This document shows, piece after piece, positions 1-8,145 of a stretch of DNA of 64,000 bases; positions within the stretch are counted from its first letter, which is position 1, and each line of letters begins with the position of its first letter. The notes below the pieces were generated by a model. That model was not told where the DNA came from, did not search any database, and was given only the letters and a program-made list of their open reading frames with translations. Origin of the DNA: Levilactobacillus zymae DSM 19395 (GTDB lineage: Bacteria > Bacillota > Bacilli > Lactobacillales > Lactobacillaceae); the NCBI RefSeq assembly GCF_001434115.1, contig NZ_AZDW01000021.1, positions 33,199-97,198 on the forward strand, in the 5' to 3' direction. The translations under genes and the position numbers were made by a program.

Positions 1-63
1 GTAATCACCGTGCGGGCCCCCGTATAAACTTTTCGCCAGCGACTCACGGGCGGTCGACCCCCT

Positions 64-915
64 TTAAAATGACCCGTAATCCTCGGCGAACTTCAGGGTC
101 CCAATCATTTTTTCGAGTGTCCGGCGACTAAAGCGCACCCGCTTGGCCTGGCGGAAGGTCTCGATAAAGGTCGCCAGGTCGTGATAGTTGGCCACCGCCG
201 TGCAATTATAGGCGTCGCGGGGGTTCAACTTGGTCTTGTTGCCGACCACCAGCGAATTGCTGTGGTCGTACCGGTCATAATAGTTGTAGTAGACCAAAGG
301 CTTCACAAAGTCGATGATCCGGTCACTCTTGTTTTCTAATTGCTTGTGCATGGTAATTTCACTGTTGATGTAGCGCACTAGTAATTTCGACGAGAGTTCG
401 GCCTGCGTCGCCGGATTACCGATCCCGGTATGCAGGGTCACCGTGCGTTTCTCCCGCCCGTCTTGTTCCAGGCTCAACGTGTAGCCCTGGGTCAACGACT
501 CGTTTTCTTCGGAGAGGTTCGGCAAGAAGAACCGGTCCAACTGGTTGGTTAGCGCCTTGGTGGTGTCCTTTTCCTTGTGCCGCAAGTTGACCGCGGAAAA
601 TTCGTTCAGGCTCGACGAGAAGATTTCGTCGGACAAGTCGTGAAAGATCATCCCCCGCCAATACTTGCTCTCAACGTTGATGACCCCAAACGAGGTCACC
701 AGTAAATTATCGATCTGCATCACCCGCCAAGAATCCCCGTCGTTCATTTCCTGAGTGACCGGGTTCTTGACCTTGTTGGCGAAGTGAACGTTCCGTAAGA
801 TCTTATAATCAAACCGTTCGTGGTGCTTCCCCGCTTCGTGATGAATATGCCGCATGATTTCGGACAACTGTTCGGTCGTCTTGATTTCCGCGCGATCATA
901 CGCTGTTTCAGCCAT
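64..915 (-). CDS. NERD-domain protein
   Basis: A 283-residue protein with the NERD (nuclease-related domain) signature: Asp69 in QIDNLLV, followed by the hydrophobic stretch to GVINVESKYWRG with Glu82 and Lys84, which fits the D...ExK pattern of this PD-(D/E)xK-like fold. NERD domains are inferred to process nucleic acid, but most stand-alone members have no proven role. There is no signal peptide or membrane segment. Its ATG overlaps the stop of wecB in a TAATG junction, so it is very probably translationally coupled to the upstream epimerase gene. The C-terminal half (about 180-283) shows no motif I recognise. The family call is fairly secure; the function is not. Confidence 0.7.
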   Translation of the reverse strand: MAETAYDRAEIKTTEQLSEIMRHIHHEAGKHHERFDYKILRNVHFANKVKNPVTQEMNDGDSWRVMQIDNLLVTSFGVINVESKYWRGMIFHDLSDEIFSSSLNEFSAVNLRHKEKDTTKALTNQLDRFFLPNLSEENESLTQGYTLSLEQDGREKRTVTLHTGIGNPATQAELSSKLLVRYINSEITMHKQLENKSDRIIDFVKPLVYYNYYDRYDHSNSLVVGNKTKLNPRDAYNCTAVANYHDLATFIETFRQAKRVRFSRRTLEKMIGTLKFAEDYGSF

Positions 916-2042
916 TACGCTTTGCCTCCATTGATTTTTTCTTCAATCGCGGCCAAAATTCGTTCCGAGGCGTGACCGTCACCGTAAGGATTCTGGGCTT
1001 GGGCCATGGTCTGGTAGGCCGTGGTGTCGTTTAAGAGCGTTTCCATGGCCGTGGTGACCTTTTGCGGGTCGGTGCCAACCAACTTCAAGGTCCCACTGGT
1101 TACGCCCTCAGGCCGCTCCGTGGTGTCTCTTAGGACCAACACGGGTTTGTTCAGGGACGGCGCTTCTTCCTGGACCCCACCCGAATCGGTCATGATAAAG
1201 TAACTTCTGGCCGCTAAGTTGTGGAAGTCGACCACGTCTAGCGGGTCGATTAGGTGAATCCGGTCCATGCCGTCTAATTCGGCGTGGGCCACTTTTTGTA
1301 CGGCCGGGCTTAAATGGACCGGGTAGATGACCTCCACGTCGGGATGGGCCGCGACCACCTGCCGGATGGCGTGCAGGACTACGTGCATGGGTTGCCCCTG
1401 ATTCTCCCGTCGGTGCATGGTCAACAGGATCAAGCGGTGTCCGGCTTGGACCTGGTCTAAGACGGCGTGGTGGTAGTTGGCATCGACGGTCTGCTTGAGC
1501 GCGTCGATGGCGGTGTTACCCGTCACGTAGATGTGACTATCCGGGTGGGCCTGCTTAAGAAGGTTCTGCCGCGACAGGTCGGTCGGCGCAAAGTACAGGT
1601 CGCTTAGAATGTCGGTCAGTTGCCGGTTCATCTCTTCGGGATACGGTGAATACTTATCCCAGGTCCGTAAGCCGGCTTCCACGTGGCCCAACAGGGTCTT
1701 GTGGTAAAAGGCACTCACGCTAGCCGCAAAGGTCGTGGTGGTATCCCCGTGAACCAACACGATGTCGGGTTGCGCTTCGGTCAAGACCTGATCCAAGTGG
1801 TCCAACACGCGGGTGGTGATGCCACTCAGTGTCTGATTAGGACGCATAATATTTAAATCATAATCCGGGTGAATGTGAAAAATTTCGAGCACCTGGTCCA
1901 ACATCTCTCTGTGTTGGGCCGTAACCACGGTGATCGGCGTAAATTCTGCCGGTCGCTGTTGCATCGCTAAAATGATCGGTGCCATTTTGATGGCTTCCGG
2001 TCGGGTGCCAAAGACGGTCATTACTTTAATCGGTTTCGTCAT
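915..2042 (-). CDS. wecB: UDP-GlcNAc 2-epimerase (non-hydrolysing)
   Basis: 375 residues, the normal length for WecB/MnaA, which interconverts UDP-GlcNAc and UDP-ManNAc in the cytoplasm to supply ManNAc for cell-wall polymers. The family pattern is visible from end to end: VFGTRPEAIKMAP at the N-terminus, TAQHREMLDQVL, VHGDTTTTFAAS, HVEAGLRTWDKYSPYPEEMNR, TMHRRENQG, and the C-terminal DSGGVQEEAPSLNKPVLVLRDTTERPEG with the UDP-binding residues. An AGAGGG ribosome site precedes the ATG. It is first in a two-gene unit with the NERD gene. An extended -10 (TGCTATAAT read on the minus strand at 2076-2084) lies about 35 bases upstream. Confidence 0.95.
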   Translation of the reverse strand: MTKPIKVMTVFGTRPEAIKMAPIILAMQQRPAEFTPITVVTAQHREMLDQVLEIFHIHPDYDLNIMRPNQTLSGITTRVLDHLDQVLTEAQPDIVLVHGDTTTTFAASVSAFYHKTLLGHVEAGLRTWDKYSPYPEEMNRQLTDILSDLYFAPTDLSRQNLLKQAHPDSHIYVTGNTAIDALKQTVDANYHHAVLDQVQAGHRLILLTMHRRENQGQPMHVVLHAIRQVVAAHPDVEVIYPVHLSPAVQKVAHAELDGMDRIHLIDPLDVVDFHNLAARSYFIMTDSGGVQEEAPSLNKPVLVLRDTTERPEGVTSGTLKLVGTDPQKVTTAMETLLNDTTAYQTMAQAQNPYGDGHASERILAAIEEKINGGKA

Positions 2043-2408
2043 AATTTCCCTCTACTTTCCGAAGTCTTACGCCTAATTATAGCAGATAACCCCACCGGTC
2101 GGGACCAGTAGCGGGGCAATTCCTGGATTAACTCATTTTCCGCAACGTCAGAGTTTGTGTCAGCCAGATGACACGTGGATGACGGCGGACCGGGAGAAAC
2201 CTAATTAGCTGGTTTGGTTCGTCACGCCGGAGCCGTCACGAGTTGGCCGCGTTTTCCCACCCCAGCTTACCGGTGATGCCCCTTAACGACCAGCGTGGTT
2301 AGTCATGATAGTTAAGTTTAAAGACACCCAAACATAAAGGAAACGTAATAGCCATTCCTAGTGGTTTGCTGTAGAATTAAGCATGTTGTGTGAAAGGAAT
2401 GTCTATCA
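2043..2408. other. Intergenic region between divergent genes
   Basis: A 366-base gap between wecB (minus) and the glycosyltransferase (plus). It holds a minus-strand extended -10 (TATAAT on the minus strand, 2076-2081) for wecB and a small hairpin, GTGTCA gccaga TGACAC, near 2156-2173. A plausible but weak plus-strand -10 (TAGAAT, near 2372) precedes the glycosyltransferase. I see no ORF with a ribosome binding site and no member of the dispersed repeat family found elsewhere in the window. Confidence 0.4.
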
Positions 2409-3350
2409 ATGAAAACATTAAGTCTAGTCGTTCCTTGCTATAACGAGGAGGAGTCAATCCCACTATTTTACCAAACCGTTAGCAAGGTGATCGACAAAAT
2501 GAACACTCCGACCCCCACGGTCACGCCCGAATACATCTTCGTGGACGATGGGTCGGCGGACAACACCTTAGCGGAAATGAAGACGTTGCACCAGGCTAAT
2601 CCGGAGACGGTCCATTACCGATCGTTTTCACGTAATTTTGGCAAAGAATCTGCCTTAGCCGCCGGACTGCAAGCCACTACCGGGGAATTAGTGGCCGTCA
2701 TGGACGTCGATCTCCAGGACCCACCCGAATTATTACCCAAAATGTTTGCCCTGATTGAAAATGAGGGCTACGACTGTGTCGGCACCATTCAGAAGGAACG
2801 CAAAGGGCAAAGCAAGCTCCGGGCCTTCCTGTCGAGTAGCTTCTACCGGGTCATCAACTGGATCTCCGACGTGCGCATCGAACCTAACGCGCGCGACTAC
2901 CGGTTAATGACGCGTCAGTTCGTCAACACGGTCCTCGACCTGCCCGAGTTCAACCGGTTCTCTAAGGGCATCTTCAGCTGGGTCGGTTACAAGACCACCT
3001 ATTTAACTTACGAAAGTCAGCCCCGCGCCGCCGGTAAGACCCACTGGAGTCTGGGCCAACTGTTCTCGTACTCCATCGAGGGCATCATCGACTTTTCCAA
3101 CGCGCCGTTGCGCCTCGCGACCTGGGTCGGTAGCATTTCGTTTTTCCTATCGATCATCGGGTTGATTTTCGTCATCGTCCGGGCCCTCACCGTGGGCGGT
3201 TCGGTGGCCGGTTGGCCGTCACTGGTAGTCATCATGCTCCTGATTGGCGGGATTCAGTTGTTCTGTCTGGGAATCCTGGGTCAGTACATCAATAAGATTT
3301 ATCTGGAAACCAAGCACCGGCCGAAATACATCGTCCGGGAAGAAAAATAA
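2409..3350 (+). CDS. Membrane glycosyltransferase, GtrB/DPM1-like family 2
   Basis: 313 residues. The N-terminal GT-A catalytic domain (about 1-225) begins SLVVPCYNEEESIPLFY, carries YIFVDDGSADNT and VMDVDLQDPP (the DxD metal/nucleotide site) and ends near RAAGKTHWSLGQLFSYSIEGI. Two transmembrane helices follow (about 232-255 and 268-292), the layout of bactoprenol glucosyltransferases such as GtrB/YfdH. The usual product is a polyprenyl-phosphate sugar, used to glycosylate wall polymers or teichoic acids; the sugar cannot be read from sequence. An AAAGGAA ribosome site sits 9 bases before the ATG. The gene is monocistronic, with a strong terminator directly after the stop. Confidence 0.88.
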   Translation: MKTLSLVVPCYNEEESIPLFYQTVSKVIDKMNTPTPTVTPEYIFVDDGSADNTLAEMKTLHQANPETVHYRSFSRNFGKESALAAGLQATTGELVAVMDVDLQDPPELLPKMFALIENEGYDCVGTIQKERKGQSKLRAFLSSSFYRVINWISDVRIEPNARDYRLMTRQFVNTVLDLPEFNRFSKGIFSWVGYKTTYLTYESQPRAAGKTHWSLGQLFSYSIEGIIDFSNAPLRLATWVGSISFFLSIIGLIFVIVRALTVGGSVAGWPSLVVIMLLIGGIQLFCLGILGQYINKIYLETKHRPKYIVREEK

Positions 3351-3360
3351 GTGAGTTGTC

Positions 3361-3394
3361 AACGCCGTTACCCTCGCTGGGAACGGCGTTTTTT
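3361..3394 (+). terminator. Terminator of glycosyltransferase gene
   Basis: AACGCCGTT (3361-3369) pairs with AACGGCGTT (3382-3390) around a 12-base loop, followed by a T run. It lies ten bases after the stop codon. Confidence 0.85.
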
Positions 3395-3400
3395 GGTCGC

Positions 3401-3431
3401 AAAAAAGCGGTCGACTAGGCGCCGACCGCTT
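3401..3431 (-). terminator. Terminator of gntP-like permease gene
   Basis: On the minus strand AAGCGGTCG and CGACCGCTT form a 9-bp stem followed by six T residues, just downstream of the permease stop at 3445. With the preceding terminator it makes a back-to-back pair between convergent genes. Confidence 0.85.
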
Positions 3432-3444
3432 GCTAAAACTTAAA

Positions 3445-4800
3445 TTAATGGAAAATGGCGTTCATGATCATGACCATGATGACCCCCACAATGGAGATGA
3501 CCGTTTCCAGCGTGGTCCAAACTTTGAAGGTGTCCTTGACACTCAAGTCAAAGTATTCGGAGAACATCCAGAACCCGGCATCGTTCACGTGAGAAGCCGC
3601 CAGTGACCCGGCCCCAATGGCTAAGGCAATCATGACGGGATCGGCACCCAGTGAGTGCATCAACGGCATGATCAGCCCGGAAGCCGTCATCCCGGCAACC
3701 GTTGCGGACCCCAAAGAAATCCGCAAGATAACCGTGATGAACCAAGCCAAGATGATTGGGGAGAACGAGGAGTTGACCATCAGTTGTTGCACGGCCTTCC
3801 CGACCCCACCATCAATCAGAACTTGCTTGAAGGCAGAACCCCCGGCGATAACCATCAGTAACATGGCGATCGACTTCACGGCACTTTCGATGGTCCCACT
3901 GATTTCCTTCATGGTCCGTTGGCGGTGTAAGCCCATGGACCAGATGGCAAAGAGTAAGGCAATTACCATGGCGATGACGGGGTTCCCCAACATCGTCACG
4001 ACGGCATCGAAGCCGTGCGGATTCTTCGGCGCTTGACCGCCGTTGACCGCCATTTGGTAAATCGTGGCCAGTGCCATGAAGATCACTGGGAACAAAGAAG
4101 TCAACACGGAAATCCCAAAGCCAGGGGTTTCCTTCAAGTCGAATTCCTTCACTTCACCAAAGGCTGGTAAGGACTTCTTGACCACGAACAATTCGGGGCT
4201 GAACCGCCGAATGACCCGCGTCCAAAGTGGCCCCGCGACGATCACACAAGGAATCGCCACGATGATCCCGATTAACAGGACTTCCCCAATGTTGGCACCC
4301 AAGGCCGTGGCAACGGCCGTTGGTGCGGGTTGTGGGGGTAAGAAGCCTTGCGTGGCGGATAAGGCGGCGGCCATGGAAATCCCCAGGTACAGGAATGGCA
4401 CGTCGGCTTCCAACGCCACGGCGAACACGATTGGCGTAACCAGGACTAACCCCACTTCGAACAGTAAGGAAATCCCAATCAGGAAGGACGCGATCACGAT
4501 GGCAACCTGCAACCGCTTCTTCCCGAAGACGTTGATCAACGTCCGAGCGATCCGGTAAGATCCCCCGGCATCTGATACCAGTCGTCCAATCATGGCCCCA
4601 AACCCAAAGACGATAATCAGCTCGCCCATTGAGCTCCCAATCCCATTTTTAATGGAATCGGCAATGTCTGCAGGATTCATCCCCAGACCTAATGCGACCA
4701 AGATCGAAGTGGCAATCAGTGAAACGAAGGTATTCAGCTTGACCTTGATGATCAAGAACAGTAAGAGCAAAATACCCAATAATAAAATCACGAACTGCAT
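3445..4800 (-). CDS. GntP-family gluconate:H+ symporter-like permease
   Basis: 451 residues, mostly hydrophobic, with about 12 predicted transmembrane segments. Family hallmarks include NTFVSLIATSILVALGLGM, GELIIVFGFGAMIGRLVSDAGG, PPQPAPTAVATALGA and ASHVNDAGFWMFSEYFDLSVKDT near the C-terminus. GntP proteins import gluconate or related sugar acids with protons across the cell membrane. A clear paralogue lies at 20988-22346 beside gntK, so this copy may carry a different sugar acid. It has its own terminator, and a cre-like site upstream near 4900 suggests carbon catabolite control. No kinase or dehydrogenase is adjacent to fix its substrate. Confidence 0.88.
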   Translation of the reverse strand: MQFVILLLGILLLLFLIIKVKLNTFVSLIATSILVALGLGMNPADIADSIKNGIGSSMGELIIVFGFGAMIGRLVSDAGGSYRIARTLINVFGKKRLQVAIVIASFLIGISLLFEVGLVLVTPIVFAVALEADVPFLYLGISMAAALSATQGFLPPQPAPTAVATALGANIGEVLLIGIIVAIPCVIVAGPLWTRVIRRFSPELFVVKKSLPAFGEVKEFDLKETPGFGISVLTSLFPVIFMALATIYQMAVNGGQAPKNPHGFDAVVTMLGNPVIAMVIALLFAIWSMGLHRQRTMKEISGTIESAVKSIAMLLMVIAGGSAFKQVLIDGGVGKAVQQLMVNSSFSPIILAWFITVILRISLGSATVAGMTASGLIMPLMHSLGADPVMIALAIGAGSLAASHVNDAGFWMFSEYFDLSVKDTFKVWTTLETVISIVGVIMVMIMNAIFH

Positions 4801-4899
4801 GTTTTTCTCTCTTTTCCTATGCCCGATTCTGACGAATTAAGTAAAAGTGCTAATTCAATCACTACGCATAGGAACCATTGTATGAAACTTTTTTTCGAC

Positions 4900-4914
4900 T
4901 TGCAAGCGTTTAAC
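4900..4914. promoter_or_regulatory. Possible cre (CcpA) site
   Basis: TTGCAAGCGTTTAAC fits the catabolite-responsive element consensus WTGNAANCGNWNNCW at all but one constrained position. It lies about 100 bases upstream of the permease start. Function is inferred from the match only. Confidence 0.4.
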
Positions 4915-4957
4915 TGAATATAATTTTCAATTTTATTATGAAAAGTCTCTGAAAACG

Positions 4958-5410
4958 TTACCGCACAATCATTACAGAAACTGGAGAATATTTTGCCATG
5001 TAGGCCGCCTGACTCCCGAAATATTTCCGGACACCGCTCTTGGATAACGAGCCAATCACCAAGATATCGGGCTTGACCTCGGGAATAATGGTCTTGACCA
5101 TGGTTTCGCCGGGATCCCCTTCACCGATAATTAACTTAACCTTCTTGATGCCAACCCGTTCAGCCAATTTCTGATATTGTTCCAGGTGCTTGACCAGTTC
5201 GGCGCGTTGCCCGTGCACGTAATCTTTGCTGAGCGCCTGGTAAATGTTCATGCTCTCGGATTCCATGATCGAGCAAATCACCAATTCGGCCTCGTCATAC
5301 TTGGCCCGGTTCATTGCGTAACGAAAGGCCAGTTGGGCGTCGGGTGAATCGTCGACCCCCACTAAAATGCGTTTAAACTTCTTCGGATTCATTGATTCCA
5401 TCTGATCCAT
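4958..5410 (-). CDS. Universal stress protein, UspA family
   Basis: 150 residues with the UspA fold: KRILVGVDDSPDAQLAFRYAM at the N-terminus and the ATP-binding type C-terminal pattern VIGSLSKSGVRKYFGSQAAYMAKYSPVSVMIV, in which the G-x2-G...GS spacing of nucleotide-binding members can be seen. The protein is cytoplasmic; Usp proteins accumulate under stress, and the client is unknown. It has its own minus-strand promoter region (TATAAT, complement near 5440-5450) and an AGGAGG site before the ATG. A second in-frame ATG lies two codons downstream. Confidence 0.9.
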   Translation of the reverse strand: MDQMESMNPKKFKRILVGVDDSPDAQLAFRYAMNRAKYDEAELVICSIMESESMNIYQALSKDYVHGQRAELVKHLEQYQKLAERVGIKKVKLIIGEGDPGETMVKTIIPEVKPDILVIGSLSKSGVRKYFGSQAAYMAKYSPVSVMIVR

Positions 5411-5691
5411 CTGTCACAACCTCCTCAGGACTCTGTAACCATCTTTATTATACTAGGAAATTTCTGAGAAAGCGCCCACAATTTCAGATTAGCCATGATG
5501 GAATAATTGGTTAATCGGGTTAAAAACGCAACCTATCGCCTTTGACACCGGTTTCAGGAAAGTTTGGCTTATTGAAAAAATATTTTATTTGCTCATTAAC
5601 TTAACCGCTATTTCCCAATAAGTTAATTCCGCGGCATTTTTCGCTGTGCTAAACTAGATGAGCTAAGTTACCGATAAGGGAGGTTATCGCC

Positions 5692-5739
5692 ATGTTCTTC
5701 GCCCCATTATTCGAATGTGATGTTCCTGCGACCCGCTAA
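5692..5739 (+). CDS. Candidate 15-residue leader peptide MFFAPLFECDVPATR
   Basis: A short ORF with a strong ribosome site (AAGGGAGG, 7-8 bases upstream of the ATG) that stops 62 bases before the start of the EamA transporter gene. It is followed at once by a stable hairpin and by sequence complementary to the ribosome binding site of the transporter gene. This layout suggests a regulatory leader peptide acting by attenuation or translational coupling rather than a protein with its own function. Translation is inferred from the ribosome site only. I know of no named family with this sequence. Confidence 0.5.
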   Translation: MFFAPLFECDVPATR

Positions 5740-5790
5740 TCAGCGGTGTCTTACCCACCGCTGAGTTTAGACGTCTAAAAAATTTAGCGG
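5740..5790 (+). promoter_or_regulatory. Hairpin and alternative pairing in EamA leader
   Basis: TCAGCGGTG (5740-5748) pairs with CACCGCTGA (5756-5764), a perfect 9-bp stem with a 7-base loop. A palindrome TTTAGACGTCTAAA follows at 5766-5779. CCGCTAA, which covers the stop codon of the leader ORF (5733-5739), is the exact complement of TTAGCGG (5784-5790), which contains part of the ribosome site of the transporter gene. A ribosome sitting on the leader stop codon would prevent that pairing. The pairings are seen; the regulatory role is inferred. Confidence 0.5.
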
Positions 5791-5801
5791 AGGATCATCT
5801 T

Positions 5802-6680
5802 ATGAAGACAAAATCAATTTTTGGTGCGTTGTGTTTAAGTTTGGCGGCCTGCATCTGGGGCGGCATGTTCGTGGTGGTCAAAACCATCGTCGGGGAAATC
5901 CCCCCGATTCAACTGGTCTGGCTACGGTACCTGATTGCAACCGTGGTCTTAGGCCTCATCGCCTGGGGCCAACACATCCCTTGGCACTGGGATTGGCCCA
6001 ACCTGCGGCTCATCATCCTCGCGGGGCTCATCGGCGACACGCTATCCATCGTCCTACAAGAAACGGGAACCTGGCTGGCCTCGGCACAACTGGGGGCGGT
6101 GATCACCACCGCTACGCCGACCGCCATGGTACTCTTCAGTTGGCCCCTGTTACATCGCCGGCCCCAACGGCGGGACTGGCTCAGCCTCACCCTAGCGACG
6201 GCCGGCGTGATCGCCATCGTGGGGGTGCAGGTCACCGGCCGTCATGTGGGTCTCGGCGCGTTGTGCCTGTTACTGGCGGGACTGACCTGGGCCCTGATGT
6301 CCGTCCTGATTCAACTGATCGACGCCCGCTACTCGCTCCTGCAGGTGACCTTACTGGCCACGCTGGTCGCGGTCATCTGCCTGACGCCCATCGTCTGGTG
6401 GCAGGCCCCCGTTTTGGCCCACATCGCGTGGACCAGCCCCCACGTCTGGGGCAGTCTGCTGTACCTGGGCGCCGTGTCGACCGCGCTGGCGTTTCTGCTT
6501 TGGAACCTGGGACTGCGGCTCCTACAAAGTCGCCTCTCCGGCCTGTTCTTCCTGTGGCAACCCGTCACCGGAGCACTCTTGGGCTGGTGGCTGTTAGCCG
6601 AACCGCTCTCGTGGGGCTTCGTCCTGGGGCTAGGTCTGATTCTCGCCAGCACCTGGGTCGCCATTCGGTTTGACCATTAA
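5802..6680 (+). CDS. EamA/DMT-family transporter
   Basis: 292 residues forming about ten transmembrane helices in two repeated five-helix EamA units (about 1-140 and 150-290), typical of drug/metabolite transporters. The first unit starts LCLSLAACIWGGMFVVVKTIVGEIPPIQLVWLRYL, a common EamA opening. Substrates in this superfamily range from amino acids to nucleotide sugars and cannot be told from sequence. The ATG follows a GCGGAGG ribosome site that can be masked by the upstream leader. The gene has its own terminator. An overlapping ORF in another frame (5831-6673) is a high-GC shadow. Confidence 0.88.
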   Translation: MKTKSIFGALCLSLAACIWGGMFVVVKTIVGEIPPIQLVWLRYLIATVVLGLIAWGQHIPWHWDWPNLRLIILAGLIGDTLSIVLQETGTWLASAQLGAVITTATPTAMVLFSWPLLHRRPQRRDWLSLTLATAGVIAIVGVQVTGRHVGLGALCLLLAGLTWALMSVLIQLIDARYSLLQVTLLATLVAVICLTPIVWWQAPVLAHIAWTSPHVWGSLLYLGAVSTALAFLLWNLGLRLLQSRLSGLFFLWQPVTGALLGWWLLAEPLSWGFVLGLGLILASTWVAIRFDH

Positions 6681-6691
6681 CTGATGAATTC

Positions 6692-6727
6692 AAAAAGAAC
6701 GCTTCCTATTAGGAGACGTTCTTTTTT
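6692..6727. terminator. Bidirectional terminator
   Basis: AAGAACG (6695-6701) pairs with CGTTCTT (6717-6723), with an inner TCCTA/AGGAG-like extension and A and T runs on the two flanks. It serves the EamA gene on plus and the hydrolase gene on minus. Confidence 0.8.
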
Positions 6728-6733
6728 GTGAAA

Positions 6734-7570
6734 TTATTTACTTAAGCGGGCCACCAGGTGCTTGCCCAGCTGGGCCATGGCGGGATACTGCCGGGCCGCT
6801 TGGCTGTGTTGGCTCAGCACCACCACGGTCAGCCGTTGACCGTGCACCTTGAAGTAAGCCGCGTCGTTCTGCACCCCTAGGTCGGGATACTCGCCGGTCT
6901 TGTTGAAGACCGTGGCGTGGGTCACCAGCTTAGGGAGCTTGCTATGATTTCGGCAGTGGCGCATCAGCGTCAACATGCGTTTATCCTGGGTGGCCCCGAG
7001 CAACCGGTGCTGCGCCAGTAACGTCAAGAAGCGGGTCAGGTCGTGGACCGACGTCCAGTTATCGTGCCCCCGCCGTAACGCTTGCGTGTCCATCAAGTGC
7101 CGTCCCAGCGTGGTTTGGGTGAAGTGATGTTGCCGAATCACCCGGTTGACGGCTTTGAGGCCTCCCGCCGTGGTAATCAATTGGTTAGCCGCCACGTTAT
7201 CCGAATTGTAGATCATTCGTTTCAAGCGCGTTTTGGTCGTTGCCGTGAGGGTCAGCCGGTGCTGCCGGACCCGCTGAAAAATACTGAGCATGATGTACAG
7301 CTTAATGGTACTGGCCGCGCGTTGACGCTTGACGGTCCGGTTACCCACGGTCACGTTGACCGGCCGAGCTCCCAACCGGGTCACCTGTACGGACCAGCGC
7401 CCCCCGACGTGGCGCATGTCGTGCTTAATCTGCCGCTGAATCGTCGCCGGGCGCACGGTGGTCTGGGCGTGGCCGACCGTGGCCTGCTTGGCGTTCAGAC
7501 CTACAGCCACAACCAAGCCCAAAATTGTGCCGCCCAAGAGCCGCCACCCCAACTTTGTTAACTCACTCAT
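6734..7570 (-). CDS. Exported class A beta-lactamase-fold serine hydrolase
   Basis: 278 residues counted from the ATG that follows an AGGAGGGG site; a longer 291-residue reading frame lacks such a site. A signal peptide or N-terminal anchor covers about 8-36. The penicillin-recognising motifs are in order: S87-T-I-K90 (SxxK), S123-D-N125 and K224-T-G226. The usual omega-loop Glu166 of true class A beta-lactamases has no obvious counterpart in the segment between SDN and KTG. That fits the many lactobacillar beta-lactamase-like proteins thought to act on the cell wall rather than on antibiotics. Likely location is the outer face of the membrane or the wall; substrate unknown. Confidence 0.82.
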   Translation of the reverse strand: MSELTKLGWRLLGGTILGLVVAVGLNAKQATVGHAQTTVRPATIQRQIKHDMRHVGGRWSVQVTRLGARPVNVTVGNRTVKRQRAASTIKLYIMLSIFQRVRQHRLTLTATTKTRLKRMIYNSDNVAANQLITTAGGLKAVNRVIRQHHFTQTTLGRHLMDTQALRRGHDNWTSVHDLTRFLTLLAQHRLLGATQDKRMLTLMRHCRNHSKLPKLVTHATVFNKTGEYPDLGVQNDAAYFKVHGQRLTVVVLSQHSQAARQYPAMAQLGKHLVARLSK

Positions 7571-7730
7571 TTGTTCCCCTCCTACCCCGTGGTTTACCGT
7601 TTCGGCCACGGCTATTTTGGGATTAGTTAGAAAACCTTCCTATTAAATAAGTAATTTTAAGTCCCCCATCGTTTGACCAATCCATCACCATCAACTTTAT
7701 TTAGAGATTCGTTGACTAAACGGCCAAAAG

Positions 7731-7767
7731 AAAAATCGGGTCAACCACCTGGGGGTCAACGCCGATT
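7731..7767 (-). terminator. Terminator of small membrane protein gene
   Basis: On the minus strand AATCGG...TTGACC pairs with GGTTGACCCGATT and is followed by a T run. It sits just after the stop at 7777. Confidence 0.75.
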
Positions 7768-7776
7768 CACGATACG

Positions 7777-7986
7777 CTATTTCGTCCGGTGCCGCATGAT
7801 TTGGAAGAAGTCCACCACCAGCGTGACGTAGTAGAACAGTGCAGCGATCACACATAAAATCACAAAGATGTCCTGGATGATGCCGACGATCCCGGCGGCG
7901 TGGTTTTGGGCGTTGGTGTACCAGAAGTATCCTGCCAAGACGGTCCAAAAAATCCCCCGAATAAAGCGCTTTAATTGCGTTCCCAC
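7777..7986 (-). CDS. Small two-helix membrane protein, unknown
   Basis: 69 residues. Two hydrophobic segments (about 12-24 and 32-60) are joined by a short polar turn, TNAQNHAAG, and the ends are basic (TQLKRFIRG and MRHRTK). No family motif is recognised. A ribosome site (GGGAGGTCTG on the minus strand) precedes the ATG by a reasonable distance, and a terminator follows the stop, so it is probably a real single-gene unit. Conserved small membrane proteins of this kind are common in lactobacilli. Function unknown. Confidence 0.6.
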   Translation of the reverse strand: MGTQLKRFIRGIFWTVLAGYFWYTNAQNHAAGIVGIIQDIFVILCVIAALFYYVTLVVDFFQIMRHRTK

Positions 7987-8105
7987 CTGAACAGACCTCC
8001 CTTCGTTAACCTGAGACGTCCCCTTTTAGGGGCTTCATTATTTTGGTTAAAATATAGTCCCATTATACGTCATTCCCGTGCAAATAGGGACCCACCTCCC
8101 AAAAT

Positions 8106-8136
8106 AAAACCGTTGGGCGCGCCGTCCCAACGGTTT
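8106..8136 (-). terminator. Terminator of the aromatic operon
   Basis: ACCGTTGGG and CCCAACGGT form a 9-bp stem around an 8-base loop and are followed on the minus strand by TTTTATTTT. It lies ten bases after the aroB stop. Confidence 0.88.
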
Positions 8137-8145
8137 AATCATGAC

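Noticed and set aside
5831..6673. 280-residue ORF overlapping the EamA gene in another frame
   Set aside because: Arg/His/Pro-rich composition typical of a high-GC shadow frame; no ribosome site.
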